Shown: piece after piece, positions 48,482 to 58,013 of the stretch
Position numbering within the stretch: the stretch's first letter is position 1
Layout of the letters: each line of letters opens with the position of its first letter
Assembly: GCF_009789675.1 (NCBI RefSeq)
Contig: NZ_CP046913.1
Location: 2,232,001 to 2,296,000, forward strand
Length of the DNA stretch: 64,000 bases
DNA from: Paraburkholderia acidisoli
GTDB lineage: Bacteria; Pseudomonadota; Gammaproteobacteria; Burkholderiales; Burkholderiaceae
Direction: 5' to 3'
The notes under the pieces: model-generated
What the model was told of the DNA's origin: nothing
The model's input: the letters and a program-made list of their open reading frames with translations, nothing else
Database searches by the model: none
Program-made: the position numbers and the translations under genes

Positions 48482-51172
48482 ATGTCCGATACCGCCACGC
48501 CTACCGTGATCCGCCGCGAAGACTACGCCCCGCCCGCCTTCCTGATCGACACCGTCGACCTCGAATTCGACCTCGTGCCCGAGCGCACGGTGGTCAAGAG
48601 CACGCTGCGCGTGCGCCGCAACCCCGCGGCGCGCCACGCGGACAACCTCGAACTCATGGGCGAACAGCTCGAGTTCATCGGCGCCGCCATCGACGGCACG
48701 CCGTACGAGCACGTGCGCACCCAGGAGCACGGCCTCACGGTCCTGAACGTGCCCGACGCCTTCACGCTCACGCTCACCGGCGCGTGCGATCCGGCCGCGA
48801 ACACCACGCTTTCGGGCCTCTACGTCTCGAGCGGCAACTTCTTCACGCAGTGCGAAGCCGAAGGCTTTCGCCGCATCACGTGGTTCCTCGACCGCCCGGA
48901 CGTCATGTCCACCTTCACGGTCACGCTGCGCGCCGACAAAACCCAGTACCCGGTGCTGCTCTCGAACGGCAACCTGATCGAAGAAGGCGACCTGCCGGAC
49001 AACCGCCATTTCGCGAAATGGGAAGACCCGTTCCGCAAGCCGAGCTACCTGTTCGCGCTGGTCGCGGGCAAGCTCGTCGCGCTCGAAGAACGCATTCAAA
49101 GCGGCTCGGGCAAGGAAAAGCTGCTGCAAGTCTGGGTCGAGCCGCACGATCTCGACAAGACGCGCCACGCGATGGATTCGCTCATCCATTCGATTCGCTG
49201 GGACGAGCAGCGGTTCGGCCTCGAACTCGATCTCGACCGCTTCATGATCGTCGCCGTGAGCGACTTCAACATGGGCGCGATGGAGAACAAGGGGCTCAAC
49301 ATCTTCAACACGAAGTACGTGCTCGCGAACCCGGAAACGGCCACCGACGTCGACTTCGCCAATATCGAAGCCGTGGTCGGCCACGAATACTTCCACAACT
49401 GGACCGGCAACCGCGTGACCTGCCGCGACTGGTTCCAGCTGAGCCTGAAGGAAGGCTTGACGGTGTTCCGCGACCAGGAGTTTTCGGCGGCCATGTCGGG
49501 CGGCGACGAAAACGAGGCGGCGCGCGCGACCAAGCGGATCGAAGACGTGCGCGTGCTGCGCCAGATGCAGTTCGCCGAAGACGCGGGCCCGATGGCGCAC
49601 CCGGTGCGCCCCGAAAGCTACGTCGAGATCAACAACTTCTACACGATGACCGTCTACGAGAAAGGCTCGGAAGTCGTGCGGATGTATCAGACGCTGTTCG
49701 GCCGCGACGGCTTCCGCAAGGGCATGGATCTGTACTTCCAGCGCCACGACGGCCAGGCCGTGACGTGCGACGACTTCCGCCGCGCCATGGCCGACGCCAA
49801 CGGCCGCGACCTCGCGCAATTCGAGCGCTGGTACAGCCAGGCCGGCACGCCGCGCATCGCCGTGACCACGCGCTACGACGAAGCCGCGCGCACCTACAGC
49901 GTGACGCTCTCGCAGGGTTACGGCAACGGCTCGGCGGCCGCGCGCGAAACGCAAAAAGGCCCGCTGCATATTCCGTTCGCGATCGGTCTGATCGACGCGA
50001 ACGGCGCGGACCTGCCGCTGCGTCTCGAAGGCGAAGCGAGCGCGCAAGGCACGACGCGCGTGCTCGAATTCACCGAAACGCAGCAGACCTTCACTTTCGT
50101 CGATGTGGCGGCGCGCCCGCTGCCTTCGCTGCTGCGCAACTTCTCGGCGCCGGTGATCGTCGATTACGACTACGGCAACGACGAACTCGCGTTCCTGCTC
50201 GCGCACGACAGCGATCCGTTCAACCGCTGGGAAGCGGGCCAGCGTCTCGCCACGCGCGAATTGCTCGCGCTCGCCGCGCGCGCCGCCGCCGGCCAGCCGC
50301 TGCAGATGAGCGACGCGCTCGTGAGCGCGTTCAGCCGCGTGCTCACCGACGCTTCGCTCTCGCCCTCGTTCCGCGAACTCGCGCTGATGCTGCCTTCGGA
50401 AACCTATCTCGCCGAGCAGATGAGCGAATCCGATCCGGCCGCCGTGCACGCCGCGCGCCAGTTCGTGCGCAAGCAACTGGCCACGGCGCTCAAGGCCGAC
50501 TGGCTCGCCGCTTACGAGCGCAACGTCACACCGGGCGCCTACGAGCCCACGCCCGAAGCGGCCGGCCATCGCGGCCTGAAGAATCTCGCGCTTTCGTATC
50601 TCTCGGAACTCGACGATCCGGCCGACGCGGTGCGTCTCGCCACGGCCCAGTACGACGCGGCGAACAACATGACCGACCGCGCGGCGGCGCTTTCGGCGCT
50701 GCTCAACGCGCAGGCCGCCACGGGCCGTGACGTCGCCCGCGCCGCGCTCGAAGACTTCTATGCGCGCTTCGAGAAGGAGCCGCTCGTCATCGACAAATGG
50801 TTCTCGCTGCAAGCCACGCAACGCGGCACGGCCGAGCGCCCGACCATCGAAACGGTGCGCGCGCTCATGCGTCACGCGGCGTTCAACCTCAAGAACCCGA
50901 ACCGCGCGCGCTCGCTGATCTTCAGCTTCTGCGCCGCGAATCCCGCGCAGTTCCACGCGGCGGACGGGTCCGGCTACGCGTTCTGGGCCGACCAGGTGAT
51001 CGCGCTCGACGCGCTCAATCCGCAGGTCGCCGCGCGTCTCGCGCGCACGCTCGAACTGTGGCGCCGCTTTACGCCCGCGCTGCGCGACAAGATGCGCGCG
51101 GCGCTCGAACGCGTGGCCGCCGAGGTGAAATCGCGCGACGTGCGGGAAATCGTCGAAAAGGCGCTCGCCTGA
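48482..51172 (+). CDS. pepN: Aminopeptidase N (M1 family)
   Basis: Zinc metalloprotease of 896 residues that trims N-terminal residues from peptides in the cytoplasm. The exopeptidase motif GAMEN is in FNMGAMENKGLNIFNTKY. The zinc motif HEXXH is in VVGHEYFHNWTGNRVTCRDW, with the third ligand Glu in SLKEGLTVFRDQEFSA. N-terminal beta domain, catalytic domain, small Ig-like domain and helical C-terminal domain follow the E. coli layout (870 residues). The ATG 48482 begins the conserved MSDTATPTVIRREDY. Followed by a terminator and fbp. Confidence 0.97.
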   Translation: MSDTATPTVIRREDYAPPAFLIDTVDLEFDLVPERTVVKSTLRVRRNPAARHADNLELMGEQLEFIGAAIDGTPYEHVRTQEHGLTVLNVPDAFTLTLTGACDPAANTTLSGLYVSSGNFFTQCEAEGFRRITWFLDRPDVMSTFTVTLRADKTQYPVLLSNGNLIEEGDLPDNRHFAKWEDPFRKPSYLFALVAGKLVALEERIQSGSGKEKLLQVWVEPHDLDKTRHAMDSLIHSIRWDEQRFGLELDLDRFMIVAVSDFNMGAMENKGLNIFNTKYVLANPETATDVDFANIEAVVGHEYFHNWTGNRVTCRDWFQLSLKEGLTVFRDQEFSAAMSGGDENEAARATKRIEDVRVLRQMQFAEDAGPMAHPVRPESYVEINNFYTMTVYEKGSEVVRMYQTLFGRDGFRKGMDLYFQRHDGQAVTCDDFRRAMADANGRDLAQFERWYSQAGTPRIAVTTRYDEAARTYSVTLSQGYGNGSAAARETQKGPLHIPFAIGLIDANGADLPLRLEGEASAQGTTRVLEFTETQQTFTFVDVAARPLPSLLRNFSAPVIVDYDYGNDELAFLLAHDSDPFNRWEAGQRLATRELLALAARAAAGQPLQMSDALVSAFSRVLTDASLSPSFRELALMLPSETYLAEQMSESDPAAVHAARQFVRKQLATALKADWLAAYERNVTPGAYEPTPEAAGHRGLKNLALSYLSELDDPADAVRLATAQYDAANNMTDRAAALSALLNAQAATGRDVARAALEDFYARFEKEPLVIDKWFSLQATQRGTAERPTIETVRALMRHAAFNLKNPNRARSLIFSFCAANPAQFHAADGSGYAFWADQVIALDALNPQVAARLARTLELWRRFTPALRDKMRAALERVAAEVKSRDVREIVEKALA

Positions 51173-51226
51173 TCGTATCGAGCGAAAACCGCGCGCATCG
51201 CTCACGCGGCGCGCGGATCGCCCCGC

Positions 51227-51254
51227 AAGCCGGCCCTCCCGCCGGCTTTTTTTT
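51227..51254 (+). terminator. Intrinsic terminator of pepN
   Basis: AAGCCGGC–CCTCCC–GCCGGCTT then eight T in total. Confidence 0.92.
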
Positions 51255-51392
51255 CGCTTATTTTGCGGATATTTTTCGGCGCGCCCGCCTCGCCTGGCAT
51301 GACGCGGGCTTTATTTCGCGCGCCCGTGCGGCGGCCAGTCACAGTCGAGCGGGTAGAATTGCGGCATCCCCAAGCGTATCCGGAGTACAGCA

Positions 51393-52418
51393 ATGGCTTT
51401 GCAACGTCGTACCACACTCACGAAATACCTGATCGAGCAGCAGCGCCAGCACAGTAACCTGCCCGCCGATCTGCGTCTGTTGATCGAAGTCGTCGCGCGC
51501 GCGTGCAAAGCGATCAGCTTCAACGTCAGCAAGGGCGCGCTCGGCGACGCACTCGGCACCGCCGGCAGCGAGAACGTGCAGGGCGAGGTGCAGAAGAACC
51601 TCGACATTCTCTCGAACGAAATCCTGCTCGAAGCCAACGAATGGGGCGGCAACCTCGCCGCCATGGCGTCCGAGGAAATGGAAACGTTCTTCCCGATCCC
51701 GGCGAACTATCCGAAGGGCGAATACCTGCTCGTGTTCGATCCGCTCGACGGCTCCTCGAACATCGACGTGAACGTGTCGATCGGGACGATCTTCTCGGTG
51801 CTGCGCTGCCCGGACGGCCAGCAGGCCAGCGAGGAATCGTTCCTGCAAGCGGGCACGAAGCAGGTCGCCGCCGGCTACGCCGTGTACGGCCCGCAAACCG
51901 TGCTCGTGCTCACGACCGGCCACGGCGTGAACTGCTTCACGCTCGACCGCGAACTCGGTTCGTGGGTGCTCACGCAGAGCAACATGCGCATTCCCGAAGA
52001 CACGCGCGAATACGCGATCAACGCGTCGAACTCGCGCCACTGGTACGAGCCGGTGCAGCAGTACATCGGCGAACTCAACGACGGCAAGGACGGCCCGCGC
52101 GGCGAGAACTTCAACATGCGCTGGATCGCGTCGATGGTCGCCGACGTGCACCGCATCCTGAACCGCGGCGGCATCTTCATGTACCCGGCCGACAAGCGCG
52201 ACCCGTCGAAGCCGGGCAAGCTGCGCCTCATGTACGAAGCGAACCCGATGTCGTTCATCGTCGAGCAGGCCGGCGGCGCCGCGACCAACGGCGAGCAGCG
52301 CATTCTCGACATCCAGCCGACGAGCCTGCACGAGCGCGTGGCCGTGTTCCTCGGCTCGAAGAACGAAGTCGAGCGCGTCACCCGCTATCACCACGAAGCG
52401 GCCAACGCGAAAAAATAA
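51393..52418 (+). CDS. fbp: Fructose-1,6-bisphosphatase class I
   Basis: Gluconeogenic enzyme, fructose 1,6-bisphosphate to fructose 6-phosphate. It has 341 residues. The metal-binding motif [20 protein letters not shown] (about 115-134) identifies class I, with ASEEME before it. [20 protein letters not shown] and [17 protein letters not shown] follow, the sugar-phosphate site. Begins 220 bases after pepN; a TAGAAT at 51354-51359 may be its -10 box. Confidence 0.97.
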   Translation: MALQRRTTLTKYLIEQQRQHSNLPADLRLLIEVVARACKAISFNVSKGALGDALGTAGSENVQGEVQKNLDILSNEILLEANEWGGNLAAMASEEMETFFPIPANYPKGEYLLVFDPLDGSSNIDVNVSIGTIFSVLRCPDGQQASEESFLQAGTKQVAAGYAVYGPQTVLVLTTGHGVNCFTLDRELGSWVLTQSNMRIPEDTREYAINASNSRHWYEPVQQYIGELNDGKDGPRGENFNMRWIASMVADVHRILNRGGIFMYPADKRDPSKPGKLRLMYEANPMSFIVEQAGGAATNGEQRILDIQPTSLHERVAVFLGSKNEVERVTRYHHEAANAKK

Positions 52419-52435
52419 AAAGATGGCGAAAAGAC

Positions 52436-52464
52436 TTGCGCTCTCCAGAAGTCTTTTCTATAAT
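52436..52464 (+). promoter_or_regulatory. Promoter of tRNA-Thr
   Basis: TTGCGC (52436-52441), 17-base spacer, TATAAT (52459-52464), 19 bases before the tRNA 5' end. Confidence 0.85.
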
Positions 52465-52483
52465 CTTTCTTCTCTGATGTGAC

Positions 52484-52559
52484 GCCGGAATAGCTCAGAC
52501 GGTAGAGCAGCGCATTCGTAATGCGAAGGTCGGGGGTTCGATTCCTCTTTCCGGCACCA
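52484..52559 (+). tRNA. tRNA-Thr (anticodon CGT)
   Basis: 76 bases including encoded CCA. Acceptor stem GCCGGAA/TTCCGGC, anticodon stem GCATT/AATGC around loop TTCGTAA gives CGT. T arm GGGTTCGATTCC intact. Reads ACG, an abundant Thr codon in this GC-rich genome. Confidence 0.96.
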
Positions 52560-52571
52560 CCAAGTTTCAAC

Positions 52572-52600
52572 AAAAAGCCCAGTCTTCGACTGGGCTTTTT
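52572..52600 (+). terminator. Intrinsic terminator of tRNA-Thr
   Basis: AAAAAGCCCAGTC–TTC–GACTGGGCTTTTT, close behind the CCA end. Confidence 0.92.
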
Positions 52601-52612
52601 GCTTTGTATCGC

Positions 52613-52652
52613 CGATAAAACCAGCGGCCATGCAAGCCCGCCGGTTTTATCG
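52613..52652 (-). terminator. Hairpin after the second TPR/glycosyltransferase-like gene
   Basis: Perfect CGATAAAACC / GGTTTTATCG arms with a GC-rich 20-base loop, 11 bases past the minus-strand stop at 52664. Probable terminator; the U-run is short. Confidence 0.6.
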
Positions 52653-52663
52653 CGCGCCCGGTT

Positions 52664-54571
52664 TCAGGCGCGAAACCCCGCCAGATGCGCGGCCAGTGCC
52701 CTGCCCACTTCCTCGATCACCTCGTCCCGACGCCCCAGTTCGCGCTGCCGGAACAATCTCGCCGACGGATACCACGGGCTGTCCGCGCGGCCGGTCATCC
52801 AGCGCCAGTCGGTGCAGGTCGGCAACAGTATCCAGACCGGCACGCCCGCCGCGCCCGCGAGATGCGCCACCGAGGTATCGACGGTCAGCACGAGATCGAG
52901 CGACTCGACAATGGCGAGCGTGTCCGTGAAGCGCTCGATCTCCGGGCCGAGCAGCGTGATCGCGATATCGTCCGGCAGCGCCGCGAGTTCGTCCTGCGCC
53001 GCGCCCTTCTGCAAGGAAAACCATACGACGTTGCGTTGCGCGAGCACCGGCTGCAGCGCCCGCAACGCCAGCGAACGATAGCGATCGAATTCGTAAGCGG
53101 GATTGCCGGCCCAGACGAGACCGACGCGCAGCGTGCCCGCTCCGCGCGGCGTCACGCGGTCGAGCCGCTCACGCCAGCGCACGAGCTGATCCGCGGGCGC
53201 GCCGAGATAAGGCATCGCGAGCGGTAACTGGTCGAGCGTGAGCCGCATGGGTTCGGGCACGCGAAACATGCGGCCCCAGAAGTCATACGGTTCGCGCGGC
53301 ATGGCGGTCCACGCGCGATGCACGCCGCGCGCACAAGCCGCGACATCGCCGATGGCCTCGTCGACCCAGACGTCGACGCTCGCGCCCTGACGCTGCAACC
53401 ACGAGATATAGCGCAGCGACTGCAGTTGGTCGCCAAGCCCTTGCTCGCCGATCAGCAGAAAGCGCTTGCCCGCCAGCGGCTCGCCCAACCATTCGGGGAA
53501 GTTCGGGCGCACGAGTGTCGCGTTCTGCGCGAGCCGTTCGTGCCAGCGATACTGGCGCCAGCCATTCAGGAAATCGCCCTCGCGCAACTGCGTAACGGCG
53601 ACGTTGAACTGCACGTGCTCGTCGTCGGGGAGATAGCGCGCGGCCTCGACCGCGTGATGACGCATGCGCGCGTGCGCGCCGAGCATGTTCGACGCGTAGC
53701 CCGCGTTGTGATGCAGCTCGCCGCTCGCGGCGTCGAGCGTGAGCCCGTGCCGCGCGACGTCGTACGCGTCGCCGTAGCGATGCAACTGGTTCAGCGCGAA
53801 CGACAGGTCTTCCAGCGCCGCGATGTCGGTGGCGAATTCGGCGCGTAGCTGCGCGATATGTGTTGCGAGCACGGCTTCGTCGCCCAGGCGCGCGATGGCT
53901 TTGAGCAATTCGATGCGATCGCTTTGTCGCGCGTTGTCGCGCACGTTGTCGCGCGCGATATCGGGCGCACCGGCTGCCGAGCCACGCGATGCGCCGGTGT
54001 CCGCAGAGCGGGACGGACCGCCGGGCGCGGCGTTGAGCCCGCAAGCCCGGCGCCACCAGGCGACGGCTTCGTCGTGACGCCCGGCTTCGGTGCTCAATGC
54101 CGCGAGACGCCGTATCGCGTGATGCAGCGTCGGGTCGCGGTCGAGCGCCCGCTCATAGTGCTCGCGCGCTTCCTGCATGCGACCGCCGAGTTTGAACACG
54201 TCGGCGAGATTCCGATGCAGGCTGGCCGTGCCGCCACTCAACGCCAGCGCGCGCCGGTAGCACGCTTCCGCCGGCGCGAGTTCGCGCGCCATGGCGGCCA
54301 GCAGCCCGCGATGCTCCCAAAGATCGGCGCGCGTGGGCGCTTCCTGAATGGCGCGGTCGAGAAACTCGCGCGCACGCTCCGGCTTGCCCTCGCGAAAGTG
54401 TGCGAGCGCGAGGCGATGGAGCGCATGCACGTGACGCGGAGACTCGGCGAGCACGGCTTGATAGGCGCTCAGCGCCTCGCTCAGACGGCCTTGCTCGAAA
54501 TGCCGGTCGGCCAGTGCGAGCGCGGGAGACACGTCTGCATGATCGACAGACGCGGTGGCGGAATGGCTCAT
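52664..54571 (-). CDS. TPR protein with glycosyltransferase-9-like C-terminal domain
   Basis: A 635-residue protein built like the one at 29905-31833. The N-terminal 340 residues are TPR units (ADRHFEQGRLSEALSAYQAV, LALAHFREGKPERAREFLD, HRNLADVFKLGGRMQEARE). The C-terminal domain has GEQGLGDQLQSLRYISWLQ, VGLVWAGNPAYEFDRYRSL, LTVDTSVAHLAGAAGVPVW and DWRWMTGRADSPWYPSARL, resembling heptosyltransferase/GT9. Residues about 190-230 hold a low-complexity linker (DNVRDNAR). The ATG at 54571 begins MSHSATASVD. It is not an obvious duplicate of its counterpart: TPR sequences differ much and only the C-terminal signature is shared. The target is unknown. Confidence 0.84.
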   Translation of the reverse strand: MSHSATASVDHADVSPALALADRHFEQGRLSEALSAYQAVLAESPRHVHALHRLALAHFREGKPERAREFLDRAIQEAPTRADLWEHRGLLAAMARELAPAEACYRRALALSGGTASLHRNLADVFKLGGRMQEAREHYERALDRDPTLHHAIRRLAALSTEAGRHDEAVAWWRRACGLNAAPGGPSRSADTGASRGSAAGAPDIARDNVRDNARQSDRIELLKAIARLGDEAVLATHIAQLRAEFATDIAALEDLSFALNQLHRYGDAYDVARHGLTLDAASGELHHNAGYASNMLGAHARMRHHAVEAARYLPDDEHVQFNVAVTQLREGDFLNGWRQYRWHERLAQNATLVRPNFPEWLGEPLAGKRFLLIGEQGLGDQLQSLRYISWLQRQGASVDVWVDEAIGDVAACARGVHRAWTAMPREPYDFWGRMFRVPEPMRLTLDQLPLAMPYLGAPADQLVRWRERLDRVTPRGAGTLRVGLVWAGNPAYEFDRYRSLALRALQPVLAQRNVVWFSLQKGAAQDELAALPDDIAITLLGPEIERFTDTLAIVESLDLVLTVDTSVAHLAGAAGVPVWILLPTCTDWRWMTGRADSPWYPSARLFRQRELGRRDEVIEEVGRALAAHLAGFRA

Positions 54572-55331
54572 CTTGATGGCGGCCGAACGGCGGCGCGGGG
54601 GTTGGGTGAATGTCGATGGAAGGCGCTGGCGGCACGAGCGCCGTGGGTGTCGGGACGCGCGGGACCACCGCGCCGACACTGCGCTAAAAATAAACAGGAT
54701 TCGCGCGCGACCGAATCAGACGTCTCTGAAATCTGCGACCGACGACACCCACGGACGACGACCGCACGTGCAGCACGTTTCATCGCCGAACGGATTGCAA
54801 ACCTGACGAGGTATCGAAGTACATCAATACATCGCGCGAATTAAGCCCGTTATTTATACGCGCGCCGCAATAAACCGCTGCATTAGCGCGACTTTCCTAA
54901 CGATTGACTCGCTGAGCAAGAAAACGAACGCTTACATCGTTTTAATTATGTTTAACATTCTCACTCAAACCGGGCGCGCATTACGCCGATAATGAAGCCA
55001 TGGATGAGGCGAACGAATGCACGGCGGGAGGTTGCGGCAACGCGGCGTCAGGCACCGCCCCGATGGGCGGCAGCGAGATCGAGCCGGGTGTGAGGAAGTT
55101 TGCAGACGCAGCAGGACGAGCGGGAAGAAGCTTGTCGTTACCCAAAAGCGCGCGCCTGGACGGCTTTTTTCGGCGACAAGATATCCGAATCATTATATTC
55201 CCAAGCGGTTATTAAGTTGTGACGCTGTGCGGTTAAAGCAACACGCGCGCCGGAAAAGGTGTGTTACGGCTTTTTGCACTAGCGTAACGGAAGTGCTGAA
55301 TCGGATAATCGATCCACACAGGAGAAAGATC
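54572..55331. other. Gap before the 49-residue ORF
   Basis: About 760 bases. The part 54800-54990 is AT-richer (TTTTAATTATG tracts near 54940) and probably holds the divergent promoter of the TPR gene. 55180-55260 is a second AT-rich patch (ATTATATTCCC). No gene or hairpin with a T-run was identified. Confidence 0.4.
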
Positions 55332-55481
55332 ATGGACGCTAAACCGCCGAGAATTCCGACCCCGGACCAGATCTTCAGCCCGGACCCGGAACCGGTGGCT
55401 GTCGAGTTCCTCGGAGACGAATTGCCCGCGCACGTGCGAGCGTTTCTGGACGAGCAACGCAAAGGTCACGAACAGAAGTAA
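55332..55481 (+). CDS. 49-residue hypothetical protein
   Basis: Short ORF with a good ribosome-binding site (GGAGAAAGATC before ATG). Acidic and Pro-rich N terminus (RIPTPDQIFSPDPEPVAVEF) followed by an amphipathic helix (LPAHVRAFLDEQRKGHEQK). No signal peptide, membrane segment or known family. Likely a real small protein because codon third positions are GC-rich and the ribosome-binding site is placed correctly, but this is not proof. Confidence 0.55.
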   Translation: MDAKPPRIPTPDQIFSPDPEPVAVEFLGDELPAHVRAFLDEQRKGHEQK

Positions 55482-55829
55482 GGGGACGGCGCGGGGCCAG
55501 CCCGTACGGGGCGGCGCACGTTATCGTGCGCTCGTGTTGCGCGCTGCTTGCGGCCGCGCGGATGAATTTGCCCCGCGCTTGAATGCGTTATGACCCATGC
55601 GAGCGTGCCAGTGAGTTGGGATGCGCTTCGAATCGCGCATTGCACGCACGGCTAATCGCGCCAGCCATTCACGCATTTCGTCTCAAGCACTGCCGCTGAG
55701 CCATCTCACACTAGCGCGCTCGCGCTACGCTCACACGCCGGGTTCCAAACGAGCGCACCAGGTCGCACTAGACGCAAGCGCGCCATAACCGGCTATGCTT
55801 CGCTTTTTCCTGCCGGCCATTCCCGATCG
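55482..55829. other. Gap before the secreted chorismate mutase
   Basis: About 350 bases of average composition. No gene, clear promoter or hairpin seen. Confidence 0.35.
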
Positions 55830-56420
55830 ATGACTTTGCTCATTCGCGCCAGCGTACGTTGTGCCGCTGCGCTGCTCCTCGCTCTGCCCATTGCCTCGGC
55901 GCATGCCGACGGCGACGACACCGCTCTCACCAATCTCGTCGCGCTCGTTTCGCAGCGTCTCGCCCTTGCGGAACCCGTCGCGCACTGGAAGTGGCAGCAT
56001 CACAAGCCGATCACCGACACGCCGCGCGAGAACGCGCTCCTCGCCGATGTCGAAAAGCGCGCGAAGTCGGCGGGCGTCGATCCGGCATTCGCGCACGACT
56101 TCTTCCGCGACCAGATCGACGCCAGCACACAGGTGCAGAAGTCGTTGCTCGAAACATGGCGCAGCTCGCAAGCGCCCACCGATCCCGCGCCCGATCTCGC
56201 CACGGCGACGCGCCCGCAACTCGATCGGCTCACGGGCCAGTTGATCGGCGCACTCGCACGCGTCCAGCCGCTGCGTGCGACAGCCGACTGCCCGGCGCGC
56301 GTGGCGCGCGCGGTGTCGGGCTGGAAGGAATTGACGCGCTACGATTCCGCGCGCGCCAATGCGATGAATCAGGCGCTCGGCCACGTGTGCGAATCGGGCG
56401 GCGTGGGCGGCGTGGCCTGA
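55830..56420 (+). CDS. Secreted chorismate mutase (AroQ gamma class)
   Basis: A 196-residue protein with signal peptide (ASVRCAAALLLALPIASAHA, cleavage near residue 27). The mature region is an all-helical AroQ fold of the periplasmic gamma type: LVALVSQRLALAEPVAHWKW contains the conserved Arg and Lys of the active site, followed by DTPRENALLADVEKRAKSAG and AHDFFRDQIDASTQVQKSLL. Two Cys near the C terminus (TADCPAR, GHVCESG) could form a disulfide as in exported members. It turns chorismate to prephenate outside the cytoplasm; the purpose in this group is unclear. Its stop is four bases from the stop of the convergent nuclease gene, with no terminator between. Confidence 0.88.
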   Translation: MTLLIRASVRCAAALLLALPIASAHADGDDTALTNLVALVSQRLALAEPVAHWKWQHHKPITDTPRENALLADVEKRAKSAGVDPAFAHDFFRDQIDASTQVQKSLLETWRSSQAPTDPAPDLATATRPQLDRLTGQLIGALARVQPLRATADCPARVARAVSGWKELTRYDSARANAMNQALGHVCESGGVGGVA

Positions 56421-56424
56421 CGGG

Positions 56425-57663
56425 TCAGACGAGATCGGCGACGTTGTCAGCCTGTGTGCCCACCGCAGCGGCAGCTTGCGCGGTTGACTGAGCATTTGAT
56501 TGAGCCGTTGACTGAGCGTCGGCCTGCGCGGGTTGCAACGGTTGCACGCACAAACCGCGTTCGAAGCGGCTTTGCAGAATGCGCCATGTCGATGGCTCGA
56601 ACGGGCGCTCGATGGCGGCGTCGGCGAGCGCCGCGGCTTCGGCCGCACTGGCACCCGCGCCCACGTAACACCAGCGGTCGATCAGATGGAAGACGTCGGC
56701 GCCGCTCGCCGCGTCCTGCTCTTGCACGAGCACCGCACTGCCAAACGGCCAGGGCGCGCCGCCCAGATCCACGGGGTCGCGCTTCGAGACGCGCGGCACA
56801 CGGTTGAAGCTCGGCTTGAGTTCGGCGATCCATTGCGCTTCGACCAGCATCGCGCCCAGTTCGCCGCCCGTCGCGCGCCACTCCACGCGCCGCACCAGTT
56901 GCGCCATGCGCTGCTCGCGCGACGAACGCCGTTCGCCCGACAGATGCGAACGCACGCGCTGACGCACGCGCACGCTGCGCCCCACGTAAAGCGGCGCGTC
57001 ATTCTCACCGTAGAACACATAGACGCCATGACCGGCCGGCGCCGTTTCGATCAGTTCGTCGGTGATGTCGCCCGCGAGCACGTGACGGCGCGTGGTGCGC
57101 TCGATCTGTGCCGCGAGTGTTTGCGCGGCGACCAGCGTCGGCAGGCGTTGCCAGAATTGCCACAGCAGATCGGCGTCGGCGAGTGCGCGGTGACGATCCG
57201 ACGGCACGAGCGCGTGGCGTTCGACCAGCGCATCCAGACCGTGGCGCTTTTCCGTGGGGAACAGCGCGCGCGACAGCCGCACGGTGCACAGTACGTCGGG
57301 ATTGAACGAAAGCCCGGCGCGCTCGAACTCCGCGCGCAGGAAACCGCGATCGAAGGCTGCGTTATGCGCGACGAACAATTTGCCCGCGAGCCGCGCGAAC
57401 AACGCGGGCGCGATCTCGGCAAAGCGCGGCGCGCCGCGCACCATGGCGTTCGTGATACCCGTGAGTTGCTGGATGAAGGGCGGGATCGACTGGCCAGGAT
57501 CGACCAGCGTGCTCCAGCGCGTCACCTGCCCTGCCACGACCTCGACGATGCCGACTTCGGTAATACGATGCTCGCCGACCGAGCCGCCTGTGGTTTCCAG
57601 ATCGACAAAGACGAGAGGGATGTCGCCGGCGTCCTGCGCGGCGCTGAGGGAGGGTTCAAACAT
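56425..57663 (-). CDS. DnaQ-like 3'-5' exonuclease fused to a GIY-YIG (UvrC/Cho-like) nuclease domain
   Basis: A 412-residue fusion. Residues about 15-180 form a DEDDh exonuclease: Exo I in FVDLETTGGSVGEH, Exo II in HNAAFDRGFLRAEFERAG and Exo III in SDRHRALADADLLWQFW. Residues about 208-300 form a GIY-YIG domain written GVYVFYGENDAPLYVGRS, with the catalytic Glu in GAMLVEAQWIAELKPSFNR. The C terminus beyond 340 is not recognised and ends in Gln/Ala-rich repeats (AQSTAQSNAQSTAQAAAAV). Similar epsilon–UvrC-like fusions occur in other bacteria and are believed to act in DNA repair. No repair operon is adjacent. Confidence 0.88.
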   Translation of the reverse strand: MFEPSLSAAQDAGDIPLVFVDLETTGGSVGEHRITEVGIVEVVAGQVTRWSTLVDPGQSIPPFIQQLTGITNAMVRGAPRFAEIAPALFARLAGKLFVAHNAAFDRGFLRAEFERAGLSFNPDVLCTVRLSRALFPTEKRHGLDALVERHALVPSDRHRALADADLLWQFWQRLPTLVAAQTLAAQIERTTRRHVLAGDITDELIETAPAGHGVYVFYGENDAPLYVGRSVRVRQRVRSHLSGERRSSREQRMAQLVRRVEWRATGGELGAMLVEAQWIAELKPSFNRVPRVSKRDPVDLGGAPWPFGSAVLVQEQDAASGADVFHLIDRWCYVGAGASAAEAAALADAAIERPFEPSTWRILQSRFERGLCVQPLQPAQADAQSTAQSNAQSTAQAAAAVGTQADNVADLV

Positions 57664-57928
57664 GATGGAACAACGGCGGAGAACGAAAACGGACTCAGTA
57701 TGCCCTGTCTGGGCGGTTCGCGCCGGAGAGTTTGACGCATGAGCCCGATTGCCGCATTTAAATCGCGGGCGTTATCTTTTCGCACGGCGGTTTTTCGTTT
57801 TTGAAAGCCAGTGGGATAAACCCGAACATTCAAATCTGAAAACGAAAATCAGCCAATACCAGGGTTTCCCCCAGAAATCGATAAAAATGCGGGCGATATT
57901 ATTACGCGGCAGATGGTGACGCCAAAAT

Positions 57929-57960
57929 AAAAAAAGCCCCGGGACTGCCCAGGGCTTTTG
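57929..57960 (-). terminator. Terminator of the cold-shock gene
   Basis: On the minus strand AGCCC(T)GGG–CAGT–CCC(G)GGGCT followed by TTTTTTTA. The remaining part of the 57664-58013 gap is AT-rich and serves as promoter side of the nuclease gene. Confidence 0.85.
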
Positions 57961-58013
57961 CGATCTTGTGCGGTGCCGGCCGCTCGTGCTTAGCGAGCGC
58001 GCCGGAGCGGCGC

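Noticed and set aside
48122..51205. 1000-codon frame antisense to pepN
   Set aside because: Same reason: it is the reverse complement of a high-GC coding region.
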